Source: Oscillospiraceae bacterium
Lineage (GTDB): Bacteria; Bacillota; Clostridia; UBA1381
NCBI GenBank assembly: GCA_015068965.1
Contig: SVJN01000008.1
Coordinates: 1-32,813 of the forward strand
Length of the DNA stretch: 32,813 nt
Direction of reading: 5' to 3'
The position numbers were made by a program, and so were the translations under genes. The notes under the pieces were generated by a model, which was given only the letters and a program-made list of their open reading frames with translations, was not told the DNA's origin and searched no databases. Position 1 is the first letter of the stretch. Each line of letters opens with the position of its first letter. Below, in pieces: positions 16,134-24,346 of the stretch.

Positions 16134-16568
16134 ATGATAGCAATTGGAAGTGACCACGGAGGATTTGAATTAAAGCAACATATTATGAAGCACTTAGACG
16201 AATTAGGTGTTGCATACAAGGATTTTGGTACTTATACGGAGGATAGCGTTGACTATCCCGACATTGCAAAGGCAGTTGCGGAGCCGATTGCGGCAGGTGA
16301 ATATGAAAAGGGTATTCTGATTTGCGGCACCGGAATCGGTATTTCGATTGCGGCAAATAAAATTCACGGAATCCGTGCGGCACTCTGCTGTGATGTTTAC
16401 AGTGCAAAAATGTGCCGTCAGCACAACGATGCAAATATTTTGTGCTTAGGCGGTCGGGTGACCGGGCGTGAGCTGGCATTTCTGATTGTAGACACTTACT
16501 TGGATGAAACCTTCGCAGGGGATCGTCATCAGAACAGAATCAATAAGATTCATGCGTTAGAAAAATAA
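16134..16568 (+). CDS. rpiB: Ribose-5-phosphate isomerase B
   Basis: 144 residues from ATG 16134, preceded by GGAGAGGAG. The enzyme interconverts ribose 5-phosphate and ribulose 5-phosphate in the pentose phosphate pathway. RpiB signatures are GSDHGGFELK at the N-terminus, the catalytic cysteine C64 in ILICGTGIGISIAANK, and RQHNDANILCLGGR with phosphate-binding residues. Allose-6-phosphate isomerases share this fold, but the housekeeping context supports RpiB. It is the last gene before a strong terminator and probably belongs to the fhs-tsaE-tsaB transcript. Confidence 0.94.
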   Translation: MIAIGSDHGGFELKQHIMKHLDELGVAYKDFGTYTEDSVDYPDIAKAVAEPIAAGEYEKGILICGTGIGISIAANKIHGIRAALCCDVYSAKMCRQHNDANILCLGGRVTGRELAFLIVDTYLDETFAGDRHQNRINKIHALEK

Positions 16569-16590
16569 TTTTTTATATATTTTACACAAA

Positions 16591-16630
16591 AAAACCTCGT
16601 CAGTTTCTTGTATTCTGACGAGGCTTTTTT
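16591..16630 (+). terminator. Intrinsic terminator after rpiB
   Basis: CCTCGTCAG (16595-16603) pairs perfectly with CTGACGAGG (16615-16623) around an 11-base loop, preceded by an A-run and followed by CTTTTTT. Confidence 0.9.
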
Positions 16631-16737
16631 ATGGCTAAAATGAAAAAAGAGGGGTATATATTATTTATGAAGCTGAAATCATGCTTATTTTTGGAAAACA
16701 AAAAAAACAAAAAAATACATAAAAGGAGGAAAACATT

Positions 16738-18810
16738 ATGCAGGATTATGCAATGGATGCGATCAGAAATGTGGCGATTATGGGTCACGGAAAGGCAGGT
16801 AAAACATCAATTATTGAAGCAATGCTTTACAATAGCGGATGTACAGACCGTCTCGGAACCATTGCCGACGGAACGACTGTTTGTGACTTTGACCCGGAGG
16901 AAATCAAGAGAAAATGTTCGATTTCCGCTTCCATTGCCCCGATTGAATGGAAGGGCATGAAGTACAACATGATTGACACACCGGGATTCTTTGATTTTGT
17001 CGGTGAGGTCAAGGAGGGCTTGCGTGCGGCAGACTCTGCACTCATCACCCTGAGTGGAAGAAGTGGTGTTTCGGTAGGAACAGAACAGGTGTTTAAATAC
17101 GCAAAGCAGAAGAATGTTCCGATTGTATTCTTCGTAAACAAAATTGACGATGAGCGTGCAAACTATCAGCAGACACTCGAACAGATGAAAGCGGCATTCG
17201 GAAAGGCGGTTACCCCGTTTGTATATCCGATTAAGGAAGGAACCGAATTCAAAGGCTTTGTTGATATCATTGATATGACCGCAAGACGGTACGAAGGTCA
17301 GGACCGTGTGGATATTCCGGTACCCGAAGGTATGGACGAGATTGTAGCACCGTTGCGGGATATGATTATGGAAGCAATCGCAGAGACAGACGATGCGTTG
17401 ATGAATAAATATTTTAACGGTGAGGAATTTACCTTTGACGAAATCAAGCAAGCAATCAGAAAAGGTGTTAAGGACGGAAGCATTTACCCGGTTTACTGCG
17501 GTTCCGGTCTGAAAAATATCGGTGTTCGCAGTCTGATGGACGGTATCGGAAAATACTTGCCGAACCCGAACGAAATTGCAGAAATTGCACATGATGCACA
17601 AACCGGTGACCCGATTGAGGTGGTTCAGGAGGTTTCTGATACCACAGCGGCAATTGTCTTTAAAACCATTACCGACCCGTATGTTGGTAAGATGTCTCTG
17701 TTCCGTGTATACTCCGGTGAAGTAAAGGCAGATAGTGTGCTTTATAACCCGAACAAGGCAGTAGACGAAAAAATCGGTAAAATCTTTATGCTCCGTGGTA
17801 AAAAGCAGGAGGATGTAAAGCGGATTCCGGCAGGAGATATCGGTGTGGTTGCAAAGCTGGATAAAACCAAGACCGGTGATACTCTGTGTGATGCCAATAA
17901 AAATATTATCTTGAGCGGAATTGATTTCCCGGCTCCGGTTTTGTCAATGGCAGTTTTGCCGGTTGCAAAGGGTGACGAAGAAAAGATTGTCAGCGGTCTG
18001 CAAAAGCTCAATGATGAAGACCCGACCTTTACCATTACCACCAATTCCGAAACCAAGCAGACCTTAATCAACGGTCAGGGCGAACAGCATATCGAAGTGC
18101 TTTCCCAGAAATTAAAGTCCAAATATGGCGTGGATATGAAGCTGGAAGAACCGATTGTTCCGTACCGTGAGACCATCCGCAGTAAGGTTAAGGTAGAAGG
18201 TAAGCATAAAAAGCAATCAGGCGGACATGGTCAGTACGGTCATGTATGGATTGAATTTGAACCCGGAATTTCTGAGGATTTGATTTTTGAAGAGCAGGTA
18301 TTCGGCGGAAGCGTTCCGAAGAACTATTTCCCGGCGGTAGAAAAGGGCTTGCGTGATGCGGCAGAGCATGGCGTTCTGGCAGGCTATCCGGTTGTGAATC
18401 TGAAAGCAACCCTCTTAGATGGCTCCTACCATCCGGTAGACTCTTCTGAAATGGCGTTCAAAATGGCGGCAACCATTGCGTATAAGGAAGGCTTGAAGCA
18501 GGCAAATCCGGTTCTGTTAGAGCCGATTGGATACTTAAAGGTATATATTCCGGAAGCAATCATGGGCGATATCATCGGTGATATCAACAAGCGCCGTGGT
18601 CAGATTATGGGCATGGGCGAAAGTGACCGTGACGGCTTGAATCTGGTAGAGGCAGAGGTGCCGATGTCAGAAATGCATAAGTATGCAACCGATTTGCGTT
18701 CCATGAGCCAAGGCAGAGGTAGCTTTGTTTATGAGTTCACCCGCTACGAGGTGGCTCCGGCGCAGGTTTCTGCAAAGGTGATTGAGGAATCTGCAAAGAA
18801 GGAAGCATAA
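16738..18810 (+). CDS. Elongation factor G paralogue (EF-G2 type)
   Basis: 690 residues from ATG 16738 with AGGAGG nine bases upstream. All EF-G domains are present: a GTPase domain (P-loop GHGKAGKTS at 16-24, G3 DTPGF at 80-84, G4 NKID), then domains II-V, ending with QIMGMGESDRDGLNLVEAEVP-like domain V. The G3 box is DTPGFFDF, so the catalytic histidine of canonical EF-G (DTPGHVDF) is phenylalanine F84. That substitution and the GHGKAGKTS loop mark the EF-G2-like subfamily rather than the main translocase FusA. Thermus EF-G2 likewise lacks the histidine. No ribosomal genes (rpsL, rpsG, tuf) are adjacent, which further argues against fusA. The gene stands alone between two terminators. A role in ribosome rescue, recycling or stress is possible but not established. 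Confidence 0.9.
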   Translation: MQDYAMDAIRNVAIMGHGKAGKTSIIEAMLYNSGCTDRLGTIADGTTVCDFDPEEIKRKCSISASIAPIEWKGMKYNMIDTPGFFDFVGEVKEGLRAADSALITLSGRSGVSVGTEQVFKYAKQKNVPIVFFVNKIDDERANYQQTLEQMKAAFGKAVTPFVYPIKEGTEFKGFVDIIDMTARRYEGQDRVDIPVPEGMDEIVAPLRDMIMEAIAETDDALMNKYFNGEEFTFDEIKQAIRKGVKDGSIYPVYCGSGLKNIGVRSLMDGIGKYLPNPNEIAEIAHDAQTGDPIEVVQEVSDTTAAIVFKTITDPYVGKMSLFRVYSGEVKADSVLYNPNKAVDEKIGKIFMLRGKKQEDVKRIPAGDIGVVAKLDKTKTGDTLCDANKNIILSGIDFPAPVLSMAVLPVAKGDEEKIVSGLQKLNDEDPTFTITTNSETKQTLINGQGEQHIEVLSQKLKSKYGVDMKLEEPIVPYRETIRSKVKVEGKHKKQSGGHGQYGHVWIEFEPGISEDLIFEEQVFGGSVPKNYFPAVEKGLRDAAEHGVLAGYPVVNLKATLLDGSYHPVDSSEMAFKMAATIAYKEGLKQANPVLLEPIGYLKVYIPEAIMGDIIGDINKRRGQIMGMGESDRDGLNLVEAEVPMSEMHKYATDLRSMSQGRGSFVYEFTRYEVAPAQVSAKVIEESAKKEA

Positions 18811-18828
18811 TTATTCCGAATCAACCGG

Positions 18829-18861
18829 GAGGGAACATGAAAATGTGTTCCCTCTTTTTTT
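18829..18861 (+). terminator. Intrinsic terminator after the EF-G paralogue
   Basis: GAGGGAACA (18829-18837) pairs with TGTTCCCTC (18846-18854) around an 8-base loop, followed by seven T. Confidence 0.9.
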
Positions 18862-18906
18862 GGTGGTAAAAACCAAGAATTGTTAAATTTTTAATAAGAA
18901 ATGATA

Positions 18907-18935
18907 TGTACAAGGGGAAGAGTATTTGCTATAAT
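18907..18935 (+). promoter_or_regulatory. Promoter of the GH172 pair
   Basis: Extended -10 TGCTATAAT ending at 18935, with a weak -35 TGTACA (18907-18912) at a 17-base spacing. The start codon is 25 bases downstream of the -10. Confidence 0.6.
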
Positions 18936-18959
18936 GGGGCTGAATGGAGGTAGAAAACA

Positions 18960-20018
18960 ATGTTTGATTCTTTTGGAAATATTTGTAAATTGTCAAATGC
19001 AAAAAGCCGTTCAATTTCAGCAGAAAACAGAAATGGCGAAAAGGGAAAGGGCGGTATGGCAACCGAAGGTACGGGTGCGAATGCCGCAAGAGAACTGGGA
19101 CAAAAATGGAAGGTTTCACCTTCGCTTTGTCTTGCTCCGGGGGAAACTGTGGTGCTTGCGGACATCGAAGGTCCGGGTGTGATTCGGCATATCTGGATGA
19201 CAACTACCGGAAACCGCAGACAAGAAATTCTGCGGATGTACTGGGACGGAAATGAAAATCCGTCGGTAGAATGTCCGGTCGGGGATTTCTTTGTTCACAC
19301 CGATGCAACAGGAACTTTCCAGGTTTCTTCGTTGGCGATTTGTGTGAATTCCTCAAATGGGATGAATAGCTATTGGCCGATGCCATTTCAGAAGTGTGCA
19401 AAAATTACCATTGAAAATCAGAATGCAGAAGATATGATAGTCTATTATCAGATTGATTATGAGCTGGATGAGGTGCCGGAGGATTGTGCATATTTCCATG
19501 CACAGTTCAGAAGAACCAATCCTCTCCCGTACAAAGAGGATTATGTGATTTTAGACGGGGTCAAGGGAAAGGGACACTATGTCGGTACTTATCTGCACTG
19601 GGGTGTGAATCATAATAACTGGTGGGGAGAAGGCGAAATCAAATTCTTTATGGATGGCGACAAAGAATTCCCGACCATCTGCGGAACCGGAACCGAGGAT
19701 TATTTCTGCGGTGCGTGGAATTTTGATATAGGCGGAGCGTATGGAAGCTTCTCTTCTCCGTATTCAGGCTTTTTCCATCATCCGACCGATCAACTGTATC
19801 AGTCGCAATGCCGGTTTTCGATGTACCGTTGGCATATTACCGATCCGGTACGGTTTGAAGAGGATTTAAAGGTCACCATCCAGGCAATCGGCTGGAGAAG
19901 CGGAGACAGATACTTACCGTTGCAGGACGATATTTCGTCGGTTGCATACTGGTATCAGACATTACCGTTTGAAAAGTTCCCGGAATTGCCGGATAAGGAT
20001 GCAAGAGAAATTATATGA
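18960..20018 (+). CDS. GH172 (DUF2961) glycoside hydrolase, copy 1
   Basis: 352 residues from ATG 18960 with GGAGG upstream. The whole protein is a DUF2961/GH172 domain. Characterised members cleave or form furanosides, for example alpha-fructofuranosidases/difructose-anhydride synthases and D-arabinofuranosidases. Conserved stretches are the N-terminal SRSISAENRNGEKGKGGMATEGT, GPGVIRHIWMTT, LRMYWDGNENPSVECPVGDFF, and the acidic pair region GEGEIKFFMDG and GTGTEDYFCGAW, which contain the likely catalytic glutamates. No signal peptide is present, so it should act in the cytoplasm. Copy 2 follows with a 12-base gap and the two are cotranscribed. Furanosidase activity is a family-level statement; the actual substrate is unknown. 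Confidence 0.9.
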   Translation: MFDSFGNICKLSNAKSRSISAENRNGEKGKGGMATEGTGANAARELGQKWKVSPSLCLAPGETVVLADIEGPGVIRHIWMTTTGNRRQEILRMYWDGNENPSVECPVGDFFVHTDATGTFQVSSLAICVNSSNGMNSYWPMPFQKCAKITIENQNAEDMIVYYQIDYELDEVPEDCAYFHAQFRRTNPLPYKEDYVILDGVKGKGHYVGTYLHWGVNHNNWWGEGEIKFFMDGDKEFPTICGTGTEDYFCGAWNFDIGGAYGSFSSPYSGFFHHPTDQLYQSQCRFSMYRWHITDPVRFEEDLKVTIQAIGWRSGDRYLPLQDDISSVAYWYQTLPFEKFPELPDKDAREII

Positions 20019-20029
20019 GGGGTGAGAAT

Positions 20030-21085
20030 ATGTTTGGAATGGATCATTTGTCAAAAGTGAAAAAGTCACACACTCGTTCAATCAGCGCAGAAAACAAAAA
20101 CGGTGAAAAAGGAAAGGGCGGAATGGCAACCGAAGGGACCGGTACGAGTGCGGCGCGGGATTTGGGGCAGAAATGGAAGATTTCTCCTTCTATCCGAATT
20201 GCACCGGGAGAGTTGGTAGAAATTGCCAACATTGACGGACCGGGTGTGATCCGGCATATCTGGTTGACCTGCGGTTTGGATAACAGACAATTGATCATCC
20301 GGATGTATTGGGACGGAAGTGAAAATCCGTCTGTAGAATGTCCGGTAGGCGATTTTTTTGCAAATCCGTGTTGTGAGAATCATGTACAGATTTCATCTTT
20401 TGCAGTTTGCGTTAATTCAAAAAATGCCATGAACTGCTATTGGTCGATGCCGTTTCGGAAGCACGCAAGAATCACGATTGAAAATCAGAATTGTGATACG
20501 GTAGAGGTATTTTATCAGATTGACTATGAGCTGGAAGAAGTGCCGGAGGATTGTGCATATTTCCACGCACAGTTCAGAAGAACCAATCCGCTTCCGTATA
20601 AGGAAGATTATGTGATTTTAGACGGTGTCAAGGGAACGGGACAGTATGTCGGAACCTTTCTTTACTGGGGCGTGAATAATTGCGGATGGTGGGGAGAAGG
20701 CGAAATCAAATTCTTTATGGACGGAGATAAAGAGTTCCCGACAATCTGTGGAACCGGTACCGAGGACTATTTCTGCGGTGCGTGGGGATTTATTGTTGAT
20801 GGAGCATATCGCAATTTCAGTACACCCTACACCGGATTTTTCCATCATCCGACCGACCAGCTTTACAGATCGCAATGCAGATTTTCGATGTATCGTTGGC
20901 ATATTACCGACCCGATTCGTTTTGAAGAAGATTTAAAGGTGACAATTCAGGCACTCGGATGGAGAAGTGAAGGAAGATTCTTACCGTTGCAGGACGATAT
21001 TTCGTCGGTTGCATACTGGTATCAGACCTTGCCGTTTGAAAAGTTCCCGGAATTGCCGGATAAGGATGCAAGAGAGATTATTTAA
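20030..21085 (+). CDS. GH172 (DUF2961) glycoside hydrolase, copy 2
   Basis: 351 residues from ATG 20030, directly after AGGGGTGAG; an ATG at 20015 overlaps the stop of copy 1 and precedes that site. It is a tandem paralogue of copy 1 with the same layout: ISAENKNGEKGKGGMATEGT, GPGVIRHIWLT, GEGEIKFFMDG and GTGTEDYFCGAW. The final 102 bases before the stop differ from copy 1 at only four positions (19914-20015 against 20981-21082), while other parts, such as the segment after the GAW motif (GFIVDGAYRNFSTPY against NFDIGGAYGSFSSPY), have diverged. This mosaic suggests gene conversion plus specificity change. The two may act on related furanosides or form a hetero-oligomer, as GH172 enzymes are oligomeric; both ideas are inference. 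Confidence 0.9.
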   Translation: MFGMDHLSKVKKSHTRSISAENKNGEKGKGGMATEGTGTSAARDLGQKWKISPSIRIAPGELVEIANIDGPGVIRHIWLTCGLDNRQLIIRMYWDGSENPSVECPVGDFFANPCCENHVQISSFAVCVNSKNAMNCYWSMPFRKHARITIENQNCDTVEVFYQIDYELEEVPEDCAYFHAQFRRTNPLPYKEDYVILDGVKGTGQYVGTFLYWGVNNCGWWGEGEIKFFMDGDKEFPTICGTGTEDYFCGAWGFIVDGAYRNFSTPYTGFFHHPTDQLYRSQCRFSMYRWHITDPIRFEEDLKVTIQALGWRSEGRFLPLQDDISSVAYWYQTLPFEKFPELPDKDAREII

Positions 21086-21095
21086 ATGAGCAAAG

Positions 21096-21145
21096 AGGTT
21101 GCTGCATTACACATTGAAAATGTCTGATGCAACAGCCTTTTTTTT
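21096..21145 (+). terminator. Terminator between convergent genes
   Basis: AGGTTGCTGCAT (21096-21107) pairs imperfectly with ATGCAACAGCCT (21127-21138), with an inner ACATT/AATGT stem, followed by eight T. It lies between GH172 copy 2 and the end of the convergent gene. Confidence 0.8.
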
Positions 21146-21151
21146 CCGAAA

Positions 21152-22669
21152 TTATTGAATTGTACTGAAGGTCAGCTCAATCATATGCTTCTGTCCTGCA
21201 GGAGCAGAGTGCAATGCCATTTCAAAAAATTTTCCGGAGGTAATCAGCATTGCATAATCTCTGTTATTTTCATGATAGCAGATTTTATCCGGAGCGAATG
21301 CGACAATGATTTTTTTGGTCATATCTGTCCGGAAGGGAAGCGAAAAGGCAGTATCTGATTGCAGACGGATTTTTTGCTCGTCCAGTACCACTGTAATTTC
21401 CCGTTCCTTTCCGGTGATGCAGATGGTACATTTTCTTTCATCCCGGGAAAGCTTGGAAATTTCACCCTTTAATATCGCAAAACCACTTGCCGCTTCTCCG
21501 TCACTCATGCGGATGCCGTCCATCACCGGCAGGGCGGTATACTCTGCATGGGAGAGATTACACGGAGTTTCATAATGTGGCTCGACCAGGGTATCGTCAT
21601 AGAGATGGATGTCGTTCATCCAGACTGTTTCTCCGTCCCGGAAAAATCCGCAACGATAGTTTTTGCAGGAATACCATGCCGATTGTTTTCCGCTTTCGTT
21701 CCAGTCATCCAATGCCGAGTAAAGATTTTCCGGAGTAGAAGCAAAGGTTTTTTGTACCAGCTTTCCGGTGTTACCGAGCGTGTCAATGATTAGCTTGCCC
21801 TCTTTTTGCAATGCAGAAATCTTTTCCATCTGCATTGGAAGCCCTTTACCAATGGCGTGCCAACCAAATGAGTTTTCCTGACCAGCTTGCGTATAGTTGA
21901 TATCAAGACTTTCATTCTCGGTGAAATTGCGGAAATACCAATCCACCCAATCCTCACGTTGACCACACTCCCATACCGGCTCTAAGGAATACAGAACATG
22001 GTCGACTCCGTTGACCTTTTCCCGGAAGAAATTGTAGTAGTTATAAATCGGGTCGGGTCCGAGCATTTTAAAGACCGGCACCTGTAACTGATTTGCCGGA
22101 TTTTGTGCAGGGAAGAGCATATGATTTTTAGATGGGAAGTAAGGACCGTTGTAATAGCCGCCCCAAAGGGTATAGCCATCGGTTCCCCATTGTTCCCGAC
22201 AGATGCAAAATGCGTCCATACCATATTTTTCCTGCATATAGTTCATAGAATAGGCATCCAGCATCCAACCACCGGCAGAACGGGGATAAAAGCCAAAAAT
22301 TTCCTTGAATTTCCTCATGATTTCATCAATCAGAAGCTCACGTTCCTTTTGGGTGTATGCAATCAGACAGTCCGGATTCACAAAGTAATCCCAGTCCCAA
22401 CCGGGTCTGCCACGCCATGGAATGCCGACACACTCGGTTAATGGTCTTGCCATTTCCATCCAGACACCCAGTTCCATATTCTCGTCCATTTCCGAAAGAA
22501 ATAATTCCTGAAAATCTGCACGTATCATTGCATCGTATTGCAGTAAAAAGGTGTTTTTAAATCCGTATTTCTTGTTTAGCTTCAATTCTTCAAGCACCGG
22601 AAGATATAAATCAACATCTTCTCTTGGCTCATATCCCCGGACAAAATTGACAATATTTAAAATGTTCAT
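21152..22669 (-). CDS. Unassigned ~505-residue protein, probably carbohydrate-active
   Basis: 505 residues from an ATG at 22669, eight bases after GGAGG on the minus strand; an in-frame upstream start at 22684 precedes that site. I do not recognise a named family with certainty. The N-terminal ~260 residues look like an alpha/beta barrel: IVNFVRGYEPR, a long helix, KNTFLLQYDAM, a GVWMEMARPLTE strand, then PRSAGGWMLDAYSMNYMQE and YGMDAFCICREQWGTDGYT. This order is reminiscent of the seven-stranded barrel shared by GH38, GH57 and NodB-type deacetylases. The C-terminal ~150 residues read as beta-rich. Aromatic residues are abundant, as in glycan-binding clefts. There is no signal peptide. It is convergent with the GH172 pair and divergent from the MBOAT gene. 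A glycosidase or deacetylase function is a guess from fold impression and context. Confidence 0.75.
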   Translation of the reverse strand: MNILNIVNFVRGYEPREDVDLYLPVLEELKLNKKYGFKNTFLLQYDAMIRADFQELFLSEMDENMELGVWMEMARPLTECVGIPWRGRPGWDWDYFVNPDCLIAYTQKERELLIDEIMRKFKEIFGFYPRSAGGWMLDAYSMNYMQEKYGMDAFCICREQWGTDGYTLWGGYYNGPYFPSKNHMLFPAQNPANQLQVPVFKMLGPDPIYNYYNFFREKVNGVDHVLYSLEPVWECGQREDWVDWYFRNFTENESLDINYTQAGQENSFGWHAIGKGLPMQMEKISALQKEGKLIIDTLGNTGKLVQKTFASTPENLYSALDDWNESGKQSAWYSCKNYRCGFFRDGETVWMNDIHLYDDTLVEPHYETPCNLSHAEYTALPVMDGIRMSDGEAASGFAILKGEISKLSRDERKCTICITGKEREITVVLDEQKIRLQSDTAFSLPFRTDMTKKIIVAFAPDKICYHENNRDYAMLITSGKFFEMALHSAPAGQKHMIELTFSTIQ

Positions 22670-22700
22670 GTCTATAACCTCCAATCGTATATTTTTCCCT

Positions 22701-22709
22701 ATTATAGCA
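22701..22709 (-). promoter_or_regulatory. Extended -10 promoter of the minus-strand gene
   Basis: On the minus strand TGCTATAAT (TATAAT at 22701-22706) lies 31 bases before the ATG at 22669. No good -35 is seen at normal spacing, so it relies on the extended -10. Confidence 0.6.
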
Positions 22710-22774
22710 ATTTTTCTCTTGGTTTCATATGGATAAAATTGTAGAAAAAGGTGGAATTTTTTTCGGGAAAAGGC

Positions 22775-22803
22775 TTGTTGTTTATTTTCTATTATGCTAT
22801 AAT
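22775..22803 (+). promoter_or_regulatory. Promoter of the MBOAT-SGNH pair
   Basis: TTGTTG (22775-22780), a 17-base spacer and TATAAT (22798-22803) with an extended TGC before it, 41 bases before the start codon. It is divergent from the promoter at 22701. Confidence 0.7.
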
Positions 22804-22844
22804 TGTTGCATACAGAAATTTATATTAGAAAAGGAGAACCAATC

Positions 22845-24332
22845 ATGCTTTTTAACTCTTTGGAGTTTTTAATCTTTTTCCCGGTGGTAACACTGGTCTA
22901 CTTTTTGATTCCGCATAAAATCAAATGGATCTGGCTGTTAATCTGCAGTTATTTCTTTTATATGTGCTGGAACCCGAAATATGCACTTTTGATGGCGTTA
23001 TCTACGGTGATTACATATGCAAGCGGTATGATGATTGACCGTTTCGGACGCATTGGGGATGCAAAAAAATCAAGGCGTTTGAAAAATATGACGGTCGCAT
23101 TGAGTTTTGTGAGTAATTTAGGGATTTTAGTTTTTTTTAAGTACTTTGATTTTTTGCTGGACAACCTCAATCCAATCATCGGTCTGTTCGGGATTGCACC
23201 GATTGTGCCGAAATTTGATGTGGTGCTTCCGGTCGGAATTTCGTTCTATACATTTCAGGCGTTGAGTTATACCATGGATGTTTACCGTGGGGAGGTTGCG
23301 TGCGAAAAGAACCCGTTCCGGTATGCGCTGTTCGTGTCCTTCTTTCCACAGCTGGTGGCAGGTCCGATTGAACGTTCAAAAAACCTGCTTCTGCAGTTGC
23401 ACGAAAAGCACACCTTTTGTTTTGAACGAGTAAAAAGTGGCTTGTTATTAATGCTTTGGGGCTTCTTTCAAAAGCTGGTGATTGCAGACCGGGCGGCGAT
23501 TCTGGTCAATGAAGTCTATAACAACTATACCAATTTCGGCGGTGTGGAAATCCTTTTGGCAACCATTTTGTTTGCCCTGCAGATTTACTGCGATTTTTCC
23601 TCTTATACCGACATCGCAAGAGGTGCGGCGGAGGTCATGGGCTTTTCCCTGATGAAGAATTTCGAGCAACCCTATTTTTCCAAAAGCATTGCCGAGTTCT
23701 GGCGGAACTGGCACATTTCCTTGTCCGGTTGGTTTAGGGACTATCTCTATATCCCATTGGGGGGTAACAAACGGGGAAAGGTCAGAAAATATGTCAACAT
23801 CATGATTGTATTTTTGGCAAGCGGTCTCTGGCACGGTGCAAACTGGACCTTTGTGCTTTGGGGCTTTTTGCATGGAATGTATCAGGTGATTGGCGGTGTG
23901 ACACTCCCGGCACGGCAGAAGCTCTGTACATGGTTGGGTATTAATCGGCACACGCATTTTTATCATCTGTTCCAACGCCTGATTACCTTTTTGTTGGTTT
24001 GCTTCGGTTGGATTTTTTTCCGGGCGAACCATGTTTCAGAAGCGTTTGGCATGATAAAAAAGCTGTTTTGTGAATGGAACCCCTGGGTGCTGACCGATGT
24101 GACCGGAATGGGGTTAGATTCCGCTCAGCTTATTGTACTGGTGTTTGCTACCATGATTTTGTTTTTGGTAAGCAGTGCACACTATTACCGTGTGCAATTG
24201 CGCAGATATGTGCTGGATGCACATCTGATTGTACGTTGGAGCCTTGCGTTTCTTGGCATTTTTCTGGTACTGATTTTCGGGATTTACGGTCCCGGTTTTT
24301 CGGAAAGCCAGTTTATCTATTTTCAGTTTTAG
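22845..24332 (+). CDS. MBOAT family O-acyltransferase (AlgI-like)
   Basis: 495 residues from ATG 22845, eight bases after AAGGAG. The protein is polytopic, starting with SLEFLIFFPVVTLVYFLIP, the usual AlgI-like N-terminus. The MBOAT core is FWRNWHISLSGWFRDYLYIP (H290) followed by FLASGLWHGANWTFVLWG with the catalytic histidine H330. These enzymes move acyl groups, usually acetyl, across the membrane to extracellular polysaccharides. The next gene, 14 bases downstream, encodes an SGNH-fold protein of the type that completes the transfer, so the pair forms an O-acetylation module as with AlgI/AlgJ. No DltA/DltC genes are nearby, arguing against DltB. The acceptor polymer is not shown here. Confidence 0.93.
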   Translation: MLFNSLEFLIFFPVVTLVYFLIPHKIKWIWLLICSYFFYMCWNPKYALLMALSTVITYASGMMIDRFGRIGDAKKSRRLKNMTVALSFVSNLGILVFFKYFDFLLDNLNPIIGLFGIAPIVPKFDVVLPVGISFYTFQALSYTMDVYRGEVACEKNPFRYALFVSFFPQLVAGPIERSKNLLLQLHEKHTFCFERVKSGLLLMLWGFFQKLVIADRAAILVNEVYNNYTNFGGVEILLATILFALQIYCDFSSYTDIARGAAEVMGFSLMKNFEQPYFSKSIAEFWRNWHISLSGWFRDYLYIPLGGNKRGKVRKYVNIMIVFLASGLWHGANWTFVLWGFLHGMYQVIGGVTLPARQKLCTWLGINRHTHFYHLFQRLITFLLVCFGWIFFRANHVSEAFGMIKKLFCEWNPWVLTDVTGMGLDSAQLIVLVFATMILFLVSSAHYYRVQLRRYVLDAHLIVRWSLAFLGIFLVLIFGIYGPGFSESQFIYFQF

Positions 24333-24346
24333 AAGGGAGCGACAGT

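Noticed and set aside
16631-16960. Small plus-strand frame after the rpiB terminator overlapping the EF-G paralogue
   Set aside because: It has no ribosome binding site, runs into the EF-G gene in another frame and resembles no known protein.
24074-24346. A long N-terminal extension of the SGNH protein inside the MBOAT gene
   Set aside because: It overlaps the real MBOAT frame, has no ribosome binding site, and the ATG at 24347 has a good one and begins with a signal anchor.
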